This document shows, in pieces, positions 52,511-62,212 of a stretch of 64,000 nt of DNA. Location: contig WSXX01000006.1 of NCBI GenBank assembly GCA_009773515.1, positions 1 to 64,000 of the forward strand, in the 5' to 3' direction. Origin of the DNA: Bacteroidota bacterium (lineage in GTDB: Bacteria; Bacteroidota; Bacteroidia; Bacteroidales; Lentimicrobiaceae). The notes below the pieces were generated by a model. It was not told the origin of the DNA. It did no database searches and saw only the letters and a program-made list of their open reading frames with translations. Positions within the stretch are counted from its first letter, which is position 1; each line of letters begins with the position of its first letter. Both the position numbers and the translations under genes were made by a program.

Positions 52511-53314
52511 TTAATCAGAGCCGGTTTTTTCATTCAGATAGTCAGTGACCTTTTTATCAAACAATAGTTGAAGCCTTCTTAATAATTTATTTGCGACAGA
52601 GAATCCAAGATTATCAACTTTTTTAACAGGCAAAACTCTGCGTGAAGTACCTGAAATGAAAAGCGTTTCAAAGGCAGTAAGTTCAGAAAAATGAACTTTA
52701 GTCTCCTGAAATACAATGTTGTTTTCGCGGCATAAACCTAGAATCTGTTTGCGAGTTATTCCTTCAAGAACAGTATCAGCGGGGGGGGTTATCAGCAAGT
52801 TATTTTTGATAAAGAAAACATTTGATCGGCTACCTTCAGTTATAAATCCTTCGTTATCAACCAGCAGAAGTTCATAAACACCCTGTTCATGTTTAGCTTC
52901 ATCGGTTGAGTGACGCATTTCAATATTCATTACCTTGGCATTGGGATTCTTACGTTCAGCAAAATACAGATCAACATTCACTCCGTTGGTATATTCCTCT
53001 TCAGTAGGGTAAGCATGAGGAGTAAAGTATAGAAAAAGGCAAACACTTCCATCTGCCTGAAGATAACAGGCAATTTTCATGTTTCCGTCTTCTGAAGGAT
53101 TGTTGCTGATCACAAGATCAATATATTCGGCGAGTCTGGCTTTCGAAAAGTCAATTTCTATTGCTGATAGTTTTGCTGTATGGAAAAACCTTTCAATGTG
53201 ATCTTCAATAAATAAGGGAATCTTGCGGGAAACCCTGAAAACTTCATAAATGTAATTGACAGGAGGATGAAACATATCCGCAAACAGGGACGTTCCATAC
53301 AACTGCTGATTCAT
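52511..53314 (-). CDS. class IV aminotransferase
   Basis: A 267-residue fold-type IV PLP enzyme, the family of branched-chain and D-amino-acid transaminases and ADC lyase. The catalytic Lys is in NAKVMN, spaced as in D-amino-acid transaminase, followed by EQGVYELLLVDNEGFITEGSRSNVF and VLEGITRKQIL, then FISGTSRRVLPV. Reaction and substrate are uncertain. I chose the ATG at 53314, preceded by AGGAAG; ATGs at 53350 and 53344 are also possible. The coding strand contains a C8 run at 52788-52781. Confidence 0.85.
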   Translation of the reverse strand: MNQQLYGTSLFADMFHPPVNYIYEVFRVSRKIPLFIEDHIERFFHTAKLSAIEIDFSKARLAEYIDLVISNNPSEDGNMKIACYLQADGSVCLFLYFTPHAYPTEEEYTNGVNVDLYFAERKNPNAKVMNIEMRHSTDEAKHEQGVYELLLVDNEGFITEGSRSNVFFIKNNLLITPPADTVLEGITRKQILGLCRENNIVFQETKVHFSELTAFETLFISGTSRRVLPVKKVDNLGFSVANKLLRRLQLLFDKKVTDYLNEKTGSD

Positions 53315-53391
53315 TAAGAAAAACTTCCTGCTACATTCAATCATTAGCAATCACGGTTTAAATATGTTACTAAATAGAAATTAATTCTGGT

Positions 53392-55047
53392 TTACTGATT
53401 TTCATCTGCGAGCTTTTTTACATTTTTCAAAACCAGCAAATTCATTGGATTAGATCCGAGACCTCTGATGTTGGCGCGTGAAAATCTCAGAATCTGATCA
53501 TAAAACATTACAATAACCGGCGCATCATTCATTATAATACTATCCAACTCAGTATAAGCTGCATAACGGGCTGAATCAGAATCAAGAATACTTGTTTCAA
53601 GAAAAAGCCTGTCAAATTCAGAATTAGTGTACCTGGTATAATTTGGTCCGGCAGGTGTATGATTTCCTGAATAAAAAAGTGACAGATAATTCTCAGCATC
53701 CGGGTAATCAGCTATCCATGAACCTCTGAAAAAAGGTATCCGCGCCTGAGCAATGTTCTCGCGCAGTGTTGCTGGCGGACTAACATCAATTTTCATTTCA
53801 ATGCCCAGCTTAATCACTTCACTTTGAATAAACTGACACAAATCGAGGTAAGAAGCATTAGTAGAAAGAGTTATCGGGGGCAAACCTTTTCCGAGTGGAA
53901 ATCCTGCTTCAGATAATAATTTTGCAGCCATCGCCGGATTATAATTGTACCCATAATCCGTATTTTCATTGTATCCGGGCATTCCTTTGGGAATCATACC
54001 TTTAATTCCGGGCTCTCCAATTCCGTTTCTCAGATAACGGATCATTTTTTTGCGGTCAAAGCTCATATTCAATGCTTTTCTGACCCTGACATCCTTCAGT
54101 GGATTGTTTTTAAGCAAAGGGCTTGAGGTATCGCTGAGGAATCCAAGATATTCTGTATTCAGGTATGGTTGGCTTGTCATGTTGACAGAAGCTTCATATT
54201 TCGGGTTAAGCTTGCCGGAAGGTGTGAGTAATTCATCTTTATAACTCGCATCAATACCCGACATAAAATCGAGATTTCCTTTCACAAATTCAAGAAATGC
54301 GGATTGTTTGTCAATAATAAATGAAACAGATACTGCATCAAGATGGGGCAATCTGATTCCATCTTCAAATTCAAAATAAGATTCATTTTTCAATAAAACC
54401 AACTTCACCCCTTCCTTCCACATGGCAAAACGAAATGGACCTGTTCCAACCGGATGATTTCTGAACTCATTGCCATATCTTTCAATGGCTTCATGTGGCA
54501 CTACCGAGCAATATTGCATACCCAGCATCCCGAGAAACGGTGGAAAAGGTCGGTTTAGCTGAATCCTGAGAGTGGAATCATTAATTGCCTGTATTTCAGG
54601 GATTCCGTCAGATGTTTTGACATAACTCAACACCCAGGCACCTGGGGCAGCAAGCACAGGATTGGCTAATCGTTTCAGGCTATACTCAACATCAAAGGCA
54701 TTAACTACTCTTCCTATTCCTCCGGCAAAACAGGAATCATCATGAAAAACAACATCACTGCGTAAAGCAAAGGTGTAAATTGTGCCATCGCCTGAAATCT
54801 CCCAGGATCTGGCAATACACGGCTTGACCTCCATATTGCTGTCGAGTTGAACCAATCCGTTAAATATTTGATTTACAGCCCAAATATTTGCCTGATTTCG
54901 TGAAAATACCGGATCAAGTGATGTAATCCCGGCAGACTCGTTGTACCTGAAAACAGTTTTACCTTCTTCAGGCTTAATCCCTGATCTGCAGGAATTAAAC
55001 AGCAGCATTATCGCAAAATAAACCCACAATCTTTGATACATCATCAA
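53392..55047 (-). CDS. ABC transporter substrate-binding lipoprotein (SBP_bac_5)
   Basis: A 551-residue peptide-binding protein (oligopeptide/nickel family, PF00496) with a leader and lipobox FNSC. It has the family features LDPVFSRNQANIWAVNQIFNGLVQLD, WEISGDGTIYTFALRSDVVFHDD, AFDVEYSLKRL and GTGPFRFAMWKEG. Permease and ATPase genes are not nearby, so it works with a transporter encoded elsewhere or alone at the membrane. Ligand unknown. Confidence 0.92.
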   Translation of the reverse strand: MMMYQRLWVYFAIMLLFNSCRSGIKPEEGKTVFRYNESAGITSLDPVFSRNQANIWAVNQIFNGLVQLDSNMEVKPCIARSWEISGDGTIYTFALRSDVVFHDDSCFAGGIGRVVNAFDVEYSLKRLANPVLAAPGAWVLSYVKTSDGIPEIQAINDSTLRIQLNRPFPPFLGMLGMQYCSVVPHEAIERYGNEFRNHPVGTGPFRFAMWKEGVKLVLLKNESYFEFEDGIRLPHLDAVSVSFIIDKQSAFLEFVKGNLDFMSGIDASYKDELLTPSGKLNPKYEASVNMTSQPYLNTEYLGFLSDTSSPLLKNNPLKDVRVRKALNMSFDRKKMIRYLRNGIGEPGIKGMIPKGMPGYNENTDYGYNYNPAMAAKLLSEAGFPLGKGLPPITLSTNASYLDLCQFIQSEVIKLGIEMKIDVSPPATLRENIAQARIPFFRGSWIADYPDAENYLSLFYSGNHTPAGPNYTRYTNSEFDRLFLETSILDSDSARYAAYTELDSIIMNDAPVIVMFYDQILRFSRANIRGLGSNPMNLLVLKNVKKLADENQ

Positions 55048-55198
55048 TAATTAATAAGCCACAAAGTTAACAATGATGACACCGGATATAATACTTCAGG
55101 CTTAATTTTTCTTAAAACACATTTTCTTAAGAATTAAGCCATAAATAATTCAATGGGGAATATGAATCTTTGCTTTTCAGGTTCTGGAGCAAAATGTC

Positions 55199-55206
55199 TA
55201 TCTTTG
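55199..55206 (+). promoter_or_regulatory. -7 element of the M1 peptidase gene
   Basis: TATCTTTG matches TAnnTTTG. It places the start near 55212 and supports the ATG at 55225 (signal peptide) rather than 55153. Confidence 0.5.
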
Positions 55207-55224
55207 AAATTCAAAAACTTTGTG

Positions 55225-57216
55225 ATGAAAACTATTACACTCTCATTTTTCTTTTTGATGTTAGTTTCAGGCAATCTGTTTGCTCAGGAATCAGGTCACT
55301 TTCACGGAAGCGAATTTTGTGCTCATGGCAAACAAATGCGCCCGGATATAGATATTTCAGCGCTGCGCGGACCAAATTCACCCCGTCATACTTTCGATGT
55401 TCTGAATTATGAACTTGATATGGATATTTACCATTGCTATACAGATCCCTATCCTAAATCTTTTTCAGGAAGTGCAATTGTGACTTTCAGGGTTGATACT
55501 TTGTTATCACAAATCAAGCTGAATGCCGTAAATTCATCGCTTCAAATCAACGCTGTAGGGCTGGCAGGGGTTTCATTTACTCATGCGGAGGATACATTGA
55601 CAATTCAACTTGATGGCAATTACCACGTTGGCGAAATTGTTGACGTAAGCATAGATTATAATCATCTGGATGTTACCGATAATGCATTTAATGTTGGCAA
55701 CGGATTTGTTTTTACCGACAATGAGCCACAGGGAGCAAGAAAGTGGTTTCCATCTTATGATCAACCTTCCGACAAAGCGACGCTGACACTGAGAGCCAAG
55801 GTTCCCTCAAACGTTAAGCTAGGATCAAACGGCAGGCTGGCCGATTCAGTTACCACATCAGATACAACATGGTACACATGGATAAGCCGCGATCCGATTG
55901 CCACTTACCTTATGGTTATATCTTCAAGAGTTAATTACAATCTTGAAATTGTAAATTGGATTTCACCTGGCACAAACGACACATTACCCATCAGGTTTTA
56001 TTATAACCCTGGAGAGAATCCAACCAATATGATGCAGATGATTATTCCACTTGCTGATTATTTTCACTCCATATTTGGTGAGCATCCTTTCGAAAAAGAT
56101 GGATTTGCTACTTTAAACCCTCTTTTCCAATGGGGTGGAATGGAGAATCAGAGCCTTACGAGTCTTTGTCAGGGTTGCTGGTTCTCAAGTCTGATTGCAC
56201 ACGAATTTGCCCATCAGTGGTTTGGTGATATGGTGACCTGTGCTACCTGGGCCGATCTCTGGCTGAATGAAAGTTTTGCCACCTTCAGTGAAGCATTGTG
56301 GATAGGCGAAGTGAGCGGGCAAGCTGCGTATAAATCACAACTTAACTCTAACGCCAATTATTATCTGGCACAAAATCCAGGCTGGCCATTGTCGAACCCG
56401 CAATGGGCATTTTCGCCGCCTCCAAATTCAACGCTGTTTAATTATGCAATCACTTATATGAAATCTTCATGTGTATTGCATCTATATCGTTATTTAGTGG
56501 GAGATTCACTCTTTTTCAGCAGCATTTACGAATATGCAAACGACACCGCAAATTTCAGATATAAATCAGCCACAACCGGAGATTTTATTGCCAAAATGAG
56601 TGAAGTTACCGGTCAGGATCTGGAGTGGTTCTTTAATCAGTGGGTATATGAACCCAATCACCCTGTGTACAATAATACTTACAGTTTTGAGGAATTGGGC
56701 AACAATACCTGGAACGTACATTTTCAGGCAAATCAGGTTCAAACAAATGCCCCTTTCTTTAAAATGCCACTCGAATTGAAAATAAGATTTCAAGGTGCTC
56801 CGGATACTACTGTCAGGGTGATGAATGATGCAAATAATCAGGCATTTACCTTGCCGTTCAATAATCGCCCTGTCGGGCTTACTTTCGATCCGGATAACAA
56901 TATTCTGCTCAAACAGGCAACTACTGTTGTGTCGAATGATTTTCAGCCTGTTTCACCATTAAACTATTTTATAATTGAACCAAATCCTGCAAAGGAAAAA
57001 TTTGTTGCTCAATTCTCACTGAAAGAAACTTCATTGGTTTCATTTACATTAAGTGAGCTGAATGGCAGATTAATTCAGGAGACTGCAGAGGAGCAATATA
57101 GTCAGGGGGACCACTCAAAAATGATTGATGTTAGAAACATCCCTGCAGGAAACTATTTAGTTTCCTTAAGATCAGGAAAAAGCATTTCGACAAAAAAACT
57201 AATTGTTATCAGGTAA
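55225..57216 (+). CDS. M1-family metallopeptidase with T9SS C-terminal domain
   Basis: A 663-residue secreted aminopeptidase. Order: signal peptide (residues 1-21, ending LFAQ), N-terminal beta domain, catalytic domain with GGMENQS (variant of GAMEN) and the zinc motif HEFAHQWFGD with the third ligand in WLNESFATF, and a C-terminal Por-type sorting domain (FIIEPNPAKEKF to KKLIVIR) for type IX secretion. It probably degrades peptides at the cell surface or outside. The start is set by the signal peptide and the -7 box at 55199-55206. Confidence 0.94.
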   Translation: MKTITLSFFFLMLVSGNLFAQESGHFHGSEFCAHGKQMRPDIDISALRGPNSPRHTFDVLNYELDMDIYHCYTDPYPKSFSGSAIVTFRVDTLLSQIKLNAVNSSLQINAVGLAGVSFTHAEDTLTIQLDGNYHVGEIVDVSIDYNHLDVTDNAFNVGNGFVFTDNEPQGARKWFPSYDQPSDKATLTLRAKVPSNVKLGSNGRLADSVTTSDTTWYTWISRDPIATYLMVISSRVNYNLEIVNWISPGTNDTLPIRFYYNPGENPTNMMQMIIPLADYFHSIFGEHPFEKDGFATLNPLFQWGGMENQSLTSLCQGCWFSSLIAHEFAHQWFGDMVTCATWADLWLNESFATFSEALWIGEVSGQAAYKSQLNSNANYYLAQNPGWPLSNPQWAFSPPPNSTLFNYAITYMKSSCVLHLYRYLVGDSLFFSSIYEYANDTANFRYKSATTGDFIAKMSEVTGQDLEWFFNQWVYEPNHPVYNNTYSFEELGNNTWNVHFQANQVQTNAPFFKMPLELKIRFQGAPDTTVRVMNDANNQAFTLPFNNRPVGLTFDPDNNILLKQATTVVSNDFQPVSPLNYFIIEPNPAKEKFVAQFSLKETSLVSFTLSELNGRLIQETAEEQYSQGDHSKMIDVRNIPAGNYLVSLRSGKSISTKKLIVIR

Positions 57217-57227
57217 AAACAGATAGA

Positions 57228-57806
57228 CTACCTCATCTGTTTACCAAGTTTCAGAACCTTGTTCAGCCATTGCTGTCTTTTGCTGTCAGACGAAATCTTG
57301 AGCGATCCGATGGTTGTGATTCTCACGGGTCTTATGCCGCAAAACTCAAGAATCCCGCGCTTCATGGCGTTGTGTCCGGGTCTGCGGTAAACCAACCAGT
57401 AATACCATGGAGGAGTGTCCATTGTAATAATCAGCCTGGCTGATCTTCCGGTGAGCAATTTATCCCACAACAATGAACCTTTTCGATATTTAAAAGCAAA
57501 ACCCGGCAAAAAAGTGCGGTCGATAAAACCTTTCAGCAATGCCGGGAAAGTTGACCACCAATTTGGATAAATCAAGACAATATGTTCTGCCCAGGTTATA
57601 AGTTCCTGAGCTTTAATAAGATCCGGCTCCAACTCCTGATTACCGCGATAACCTTCGCTAAAGTTCAAATCAAATTTCAACTCACGCAAAATCAACTCTT
57701 TAACTTCAGCACCTGATGCCAATGCACCATTACGATAATTTTCAAACAATAAACCAGAGAAAGTGTCTTTCACCGGATGACCAAGAATAATCAGTATTTT
57801 TTTCAT
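57228..57806 (-). CDS. flavodoxin-fold NAD(P)H oxidoreductase (KefF/MdaB-like)
   Basis: A 192-residue FMN/FAD quinone-reductase-like protein. Motifs are ILGHPVKDTFSG, IVLIYPNWWSTFPALLKGFIDRTFLPGFAFKY and TMDTPPWYYW, the flavin and substrate loops of the Flavodoxin_2 family. It reduces quinones or nitro compounds with NAD(P)H. It follows lon by 25 bases on the same strand and may be co-transcribed with it. It ends 11 bases from the M1 peptidase gene. Confidence 0.88.
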   Translation of the reverse strand: MKKILIILGHPVKDTFSGLLFENYRNGALASGAEVKELILRELKFDLNFSEGYRGNQELEPDLIKAQELITWAEHIVLIYPNWWSTFPALLKGFIDRTFLPGFAFKYRKGSLLWDKLLTGRSARLIITMDTPPWYYWLVYRRPGHNAMKRGILEFCGIRPVRITTIGSLKISSDSKRQQWLNKVLKLGKQMR

Positions 57807-57831
57807 GAAAGCTTAATGCAGCACAGGGCAA

Positions 57832-60276
57832 TTAGTAATTAATATTTAATGGGTTGTTAACCTTTGAACCAGATAATCCAAGATGAATCACTTCACTCAT
57901 CATTTCCACATAATGGAATTTTATCCCTTTGATATATGCAGGTTTTATCTCTTCAATATCTTTTTGGTTATCAGCAGGAAGAATGATTTCTTTGATTCCG
58001 GCACGGCGAGCGGCAAGAATCTTTTCTTTAATACCTCCAACTGCAAGGACTTTCCCTCTAAGGGTAATTTCGCCTGTCATGGCCAGACGCGGTTTTACGT
58101 TGCGCTGTGTAAAAGCTGATGCCAATGCACTCAACATAGTTATTCCGGCTGATGGACCATCTTTGGGAGTTGCTCCTTCAGGTATGTGCATATGAACATT
58201 CCATTTCTCAAATACTTCGGGATTAAGTCCGAATTCCAATCCATGAGACTTAAGGAATTCATAAGCCAGAGTTGCCGATTCTTTCATCACTTCACCCAGA
58301 TTCCCGGTTAATGTAAGCTTGCCAGTACCTCTGCTGAGGCTGGTTTCAACAAAAAGTATCTCCCCTCCTACCGGTGTCCAGGCTAATCCTGTAACAACAC
58401 CGGCAATATGGGTTTTGTCGTCCTGTTCTTTCTGATATTTGATTGGGCCGAGAATTTTTCGGATATCTTCATCAGTTACATTTATATTATAGGATTCATC
58501 ACCGGCAATAAATCTGGCCTGATGCCTGATTACTTTGGCAATTTTTTTCTCCAGATCGCGAACACCGGATTCCCGGGTATAGCCATCAATGATTTTCTCA
58601 AATATTTTTTTATCAAACTTAAGCTGATCAGCAGTTACGCCGTGTTCTGATAATTGTTTGGGTAAAAGATGTTTACGGGCAATTTCCAGTTTCTCTTCAA
58701 GCAAATAACCATTAATCTCAATAATTTCCATTCTATCGCGCAAAGCAGGATGAATGGTACTCAGATTATTCGCAGTCGCAATAAACATTACTTTGGAGAG
58801 GTCGTACTCCAGTTCAACAAAATTGTCATAAAATGAATTATTCTGTTCAGGATCAAGAACTTCGAGTAAAGCTGCCGATGGATCGCCATTGATGTTGGCC
58901 CCGATTACTTTATCAATTTCATCGAGCACAAAAACGGGGTTTGAGGCCTTGGCTCTTTTAATACTTTGCAGAAGCCTGCCAGGCATGGCTCCAATGTAAG
59001 TTTTCCGGTGTCCTCTGATTTCGGCTTCATCGCGCAAACCTCCGAGTGACATTCTGATATAATTTCTGTCAACAGCTCTGGCTACAGACTTTCCGAGTGA
59101 AGTCTTACCTACCCCCGGAGGGCCAAAAAGACACAGAATGGGAGACTTCATGTCGCCTTTAAGTTTCAGAACTGCCAGATATTCTATAATCCGATCCTTA
59201 ACAGTTTCAAGTCCATAGTGGTCCTGATCAAGTATTTTCCGGGCACGTTTAAGATCAAAATTATCTTTGGTAAACTCATTCCATGGAAGATCAATAAGAA
59301 TTTCGAGATAATTCAGCTGCATTGAATATTCCATGGCTGCAGGATTCATGCGCTGAAGTTTCAACAGTTCTTTGTCAAATACATCAGCAACATTCTGAGG
59401 CCAGTTTTTGGTTTTGGATCGTTTTCGCAATTCTGCAATATCCTGGGTATGGGTATTATCGCCAAGTTCTTCCTGAATTGTTTTTAATTGCTGATTCAGG
59501 AGATAATCTCTTTGCTGCTTATCCAGATCAATTTTTACTTTACTTTGAATCTGATTTTTGAGTTCAATAATCTGAAGTTCACGTGTAAGTAAACCCAGCA
59601 CCATACTTGCCCTTTCAACCAAATCGTCAATAGCGAGCAAATTCTGCTTTTCATCAACGGAAATATTCATATTCGAGGATATGAAATTCACCAGAAAAAC
59701 AGGACTTTCAATATTTCTTATTGCAAAAACAGAATCAGAAGGAAGGTTTGGTGAAAGGTTGATAATTTGAATTGCCAGGTCTTTAACAGAAGCAATCAGC
59801 GCATTGAACTTTTTATCTTTGGTGAGTGCGCGATTTGACTCAAACGGAACCACTTTGGCAACGAAATAGGGGTCATCCTGAATAAATTCCGAGATCCTGA
59901 ATCTTTTTTTTCCCTGAATAATGGCGGTTGTGCTGCCATCAGGCATTTGCAGAAGTTTAATAATGTAAGCTATCGTCCCTATTTCATTCAGATCATTTGT
60001 TCGGGGATCTTCAATTTCAATATCTCTTTGAGAAACAGCACCAATGATTCTTGAACCCTTATAAAACTCTTTAATCAGTTTAATTGATTTATCTCTTCCG
60101 ACAGTAATTGGGATAACAACTCCAGGAAATAAAACGGTATTGCGTAAAGGAAGTATCGGAAGTGTTTCCGGAACTTCTTCCGCATTCATCTGCTCTTCAT
60201 CCTCCGCTGAAAGCAAAGGAATAAATTCAGTTTCATTCTCGATTAGTTCGGTTAAACCGAATCCATCATTAGTCAT
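57832..60276 (-). CDS. lon: ATP-dependent protease Lon
   Basis: An 814-residue LonA protease for quality control and regulatory proteolysis. Order: N-terminal LAN domain (ILPLRNTVLFPGVVIPITVGR), coiled coil, AAA+ module (Walker A GPPGVGKT, Walker B FVLDEIDK) and the C-terminal protease with catalytic Ser in KDGPSAGITM and Lys in GGIKEKILAA. The N-terminus has an acidic extension of about 35 residues. It is the first gene of a possible pair with the oxidoreductase. Confidence 0.96.
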   Translation of the reverse strand: MTNDGFGLTELIENETEFIPLLSAEDEEQMNAEEVPETLPILPLRNTVLFPGVVIPITVGRDKSIKLIKEFYKGSRIIGAVSQRDIEIEDPRTNDLNEIGTIAYIIKLLQMPDGSTTAIIQGKKRFRISEFIQDDPYFVAKVVPFESNRALTKDKKFNALIASVKDLAIQIINLSPNLPSDSVFAIRNIESPVFLVNFISSNMNISVDEKQNLLAIDDLVERASMVLGLLTRELQIIELKNQIQSKVKIDLDKQQRDYLLNQQLKTIQEELGDNTHTQDIAELRKRSKTKNWPQNVADVFDKELLKLQRMNPAAMEYSMQLNYLEILIDLPWNEFTKDNFDLKRARKILDQDHYGLETVKDRIIEYLAVLKLKGDMKSPILCLFGPPGVGKTSLGKSVARAVDRNYIRMSLGGLRDEAEIRGHRKTYIGAMPGRLLQSIKRAKASNPVFVLDEIDKVIGANINGDPSAALLEVLDPEQNNSFYDNFVELEYDLSKVMFIATANNLSTIHPALRDRMEIIEINGYLLEEKLEIARKHLLPKQLSEHGVTADQLKFDKKIFEKIIDGYTRESGVRDLEKKIAKVIRHQARFIAGDESYNINVTDEDIRKILGPIKYQKEQDDKTHIAGVVTGLAWTPVGGEILFVETSLSRGTGKLTLTGNLGEVMKESATLAYEFLKSHGLEFGLNPEVFEKWNVHMHIPEGATPKDGPSAGITMLSALASAFTQRNVKPRLAMTGEITLRGKVLAVGGIKEKILAARRAGIKEIILPADNQKDIEEIKPAYIKGIKFHYVEMMSEVIHLGLSGSKVNNPLNINY

Positions 60277-60364
60277 GTCAGTGAAAGCTTAAATTATATA
60301 AGGTAAATTGTCAGGTTTGTCAGTATTATCAGACTTTCCAGATACGTCAAATTTCATGCCGGAT

Positions 60365-60394
60365 AAAAAAACCGGTACAGTTCAGGTACCGGTT
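60365..60394 (-). terminator. intrinsic terminator after the GlmU-like gene
   Basis: AACCGGTAC (60370-60378) pairs with GTACCGGTT (60386-60394). On the minus strand six or more T follow. Confidence 0.88.
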
Positions 60395-60417
60395 AAACAA
60401 GAATTCAGGTAAAAGGT

Positions 60418-61593
60418 TTACATTCGCCTATATCCATGCGTGAGATTGTAAACATCTTCAATTAGTCTGGCATCAATGGCAGAAAGTTCGAGATTTCTTC
60501 TTCTGTACATTTCCTTTGCAACTTCAATTGCTTTTTTAGGAAGGAAAGTCGAGAAACCAGCAACCCCTCCCCATTTAAATGAAGAAATAAAGTTGCGTTG
60601 ATAACCTGAACCAAAAATATTTGAGCTTACTCCTACTACAGTGCCGGTGTTAAACATGGTATTGATGCCACATTTTGAATGGTCACCCATAATAAGACCG
60701 CAGAACTGTTGGTTAGTATCAATAAATGACTCTACCGGATAATTCCAGATTTTCACCTGGTCATAAGTGTTTTTGAGATTTGAGGTATTTGTATCTGCAC
60801 CAAGATTGCACCATTCTGCCAAAACAGAGTGGCCAAGGAAACCATCATGGGCTTTGTTGGAATACCCGAAAATAACTGAGTTGTTAATTTCTCCACCAAC
60901 TTTTGAATACGGGCCAATGGTTGTTGCTCCATAAATTTTTGCGCCCATTTTTACCCATGAATGATCACAAAGAGCAAATGGACCGCGGATATTGCAACCT
61001 TCCATTACAACAGCGTTTTTACCAATATAAATTGGACCGGAAGAAGCATTTAAAGTTGCGGCGATCAATTCAGCCCCTTCTTCAATGAATATATTTTCAG
61101 GAGAAATACCAATACAGTGAGAAGGCAGAGGCTGCGATTTACGACCTTTGGTAAGTAACTCAAAGTCAGCTTTCAGAGCTTCTGCATTTTTTGAATAGAC
61201 ATCCCACACATTATTGATCTCCAGATATTTAACATCTGTATTTATTTCATCAATTGAGCCAGACATTTTTTCAAAATCCTTTGCATTCAGGCACATTGCA
61301 AGAATAGTTTCATCACTTACAAGAGCCTGACCCGACTTAAGCTGTTCAATTTCCTTTATAAGCTCAGGATTTGGGCAAATGGCACCGTTTATTATAATAT
61401 TTTCTTCCTCCTTAACCAAAGGGAATTTGGCGGCAAGGTAATTGTCGGTAAGCGTTGAGGTTTTACTTGAAAGATATTTCTCCCATTTTTCTCTAATGGT
61501 AAGAATGCCAAATCTTATGTCAGCAACTGGCCTCATAAATGTGAGTGGCAGTAAGTTTTCCCTGCGGGCTTCGTCAAAAAGAATGTAGTTCAT
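60418..61593 (-). CDS. GlmU-like sugar nucleotidyltransferase family protein
   Basis: A 391-residue Bacteroidota protein. The N-terminus (MNYILFDEARRENLLPLTFMRPVADIRFGI) is a divergent nucleotidyltransferase. The C-terminal half is a left-handed beta helix with hexapeptide repeats (IFIEEGAELIAATLNASSGPIYIGKNAVVMEGCNI, and so on), as in acetyltransferases. A role in UDP-sugar or envelope metabolism is likely, but the exact reaction is not known. I chose the ATG at 61593 because the frame from 61662 starts inside the rpmE2 terminator. Confidence 0.88.
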   Translation of the reverse strand: MNYILFDEARRENLLPLTFMRPVADIRFGILTIREKWEKYLSSKTSTLTDNYLAAKFPLVKEEENIIINGAICPNPELIKEIEQLKSGQALVSDETILAMCLNAKDFEKMSGSIDEINTDVKYLEINNVWDVYSKNAEALKADFELLTKGRKSQPLPSHCIGISPENIFIEEGAELIAATLNASSGPIYIGKNAVVMEGCNIRGPFALCDHSWVKMGAKIYGATTIGPYSKVGGEINNSVIFGYSNKAHDGFLGHSVLAEWCNLGADTNTSNLKNTYDQVKIWNYPVESFIDTNQQFCGLIMGDHSKCGINTMFNTGTVVGVSSNIFGSGYQRNFISSFKWGGVAGFSTFLPKKAIEVAKEMYRRRNLELSAIDARLIEDVYNLTHGYRRM

Positions 61594-61642
61594 ATGATTG
61601 CTTTTAAGCTGTAAAAGTTTTGTCTGATCGTCAAAAATAATT

Positions 61643-61668
61643 AAAAAAGCCCTTTGATACAAAGGGCT
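61643..61668 (-). terminator. intrinsic terminator after rpmE2
   Basis: AGCCCTTTG (61648-61656) and CAAAGGGCT (61660-61668) form a 9-bp stem with a three-base loop. On the minus strand six T follow. Confidence 0.92.
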
Positions 61669-61704
61669 CTTAAAATATTATCAACAAAGCAATGCTGAAA
61701 ACTT

Positions 61705-61974
61705 TTAGACCTTCGGTCTGTTGTCGAAATGCTTTTGATACTTGGTTTTAAACTTATCAACACGTCCTGCGGTATCAATGAGTTTAATCTTACCGGTGTA
61801 AAAGGGATGAGAAGTATTGGAAATCTCAAGTTTGATAAGAGGATACTCTTTTCCGTCTTCCCAAGCAATGGTATCCTTGGTGGCTACGGTTGATTTGGTT
61901 ATAAAAGAAAGGTCATTCGACATATCTTTAAATACAACCAGTCTGTAATCCTTCGGATGAATGTCTTTTTTCAT
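61705..61974 (-). CDS. rpmE2: 50S ribosomal protein L31, type B
   Basis: An 89-residue L31 of the zinc-free B type: [21 protein letters not shown], then [26 protein letters not shown], with none of the zinc-binding Cys of type A. Type B paralogues are often induced under zinc limitation when a type A copy also exists; none is in this window. It has its own promoter (62073-62104) and a leader of about 90 bases, with a 24-base palindrome upstream (62132-62155). Confidence 0.95.
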   Translation of the reverse strand: MKKDIHPKDYRLVVFKDMSNDLSFITKSTVATKDTIAWEDGKEYPLIKLEISNTSHPFYTGKIKLIDTAGRVDKFKTKYQKHFDNRPKV

Positions 61975-62072
61975 GAGTTCAATGGTTATTTAAGTGGCCC
62001 GGTTCTGGTGTAAACTGCCGATCGGTATAGTACGCAATATTTTTACGCATTATCCAGGCATTTTTGGGTTTG

Positions 62073-62104
62073 CAAAAGTAGAAACATTTTTCTTAATCAC
62101 CAAA
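62073..62104 (-). promoter_or_regulatory. rpmE2 promoter
   Basis: On the minus strand TTTG (62104-62101), 20 bases, then TACTTTTG (62080-62073). This fits the Bacteroidota consensus and predicts a start near 62067. Confidence 0.8.
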
Positions 62105-62131
62105 AAATCTGCAACTTATTTTCATACAATC

Positions 62132-62155
62132 TTTTGAACATTTACCTGTTCAAAA
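62132..62155. promoter_or_regulatory. palindrome upstream of rpmE2
   Basis: TTTTGAACA (62132-62140), six bases, TGTTCAAAA (62147-62155): perfect 9-bp arms about 30 bases upstream of the rpmE2 -33 box. It is a possible operator, or a weak terminator for the gene ending at 62213; no T-run supports the latter. Confidence 0.4.
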
Positions 62156-62212
62156 CAATTTGAATGCAAAGGTAATGTCATAAACATATTTGTTCAGTGA
62201 ATTGAGCATTCT

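Noticed and set aside
61594-61662. N-terminal extension of the GlmU-like protein
   Set aside because: The earlier start lies within the rpmE2 terminator hairpin.
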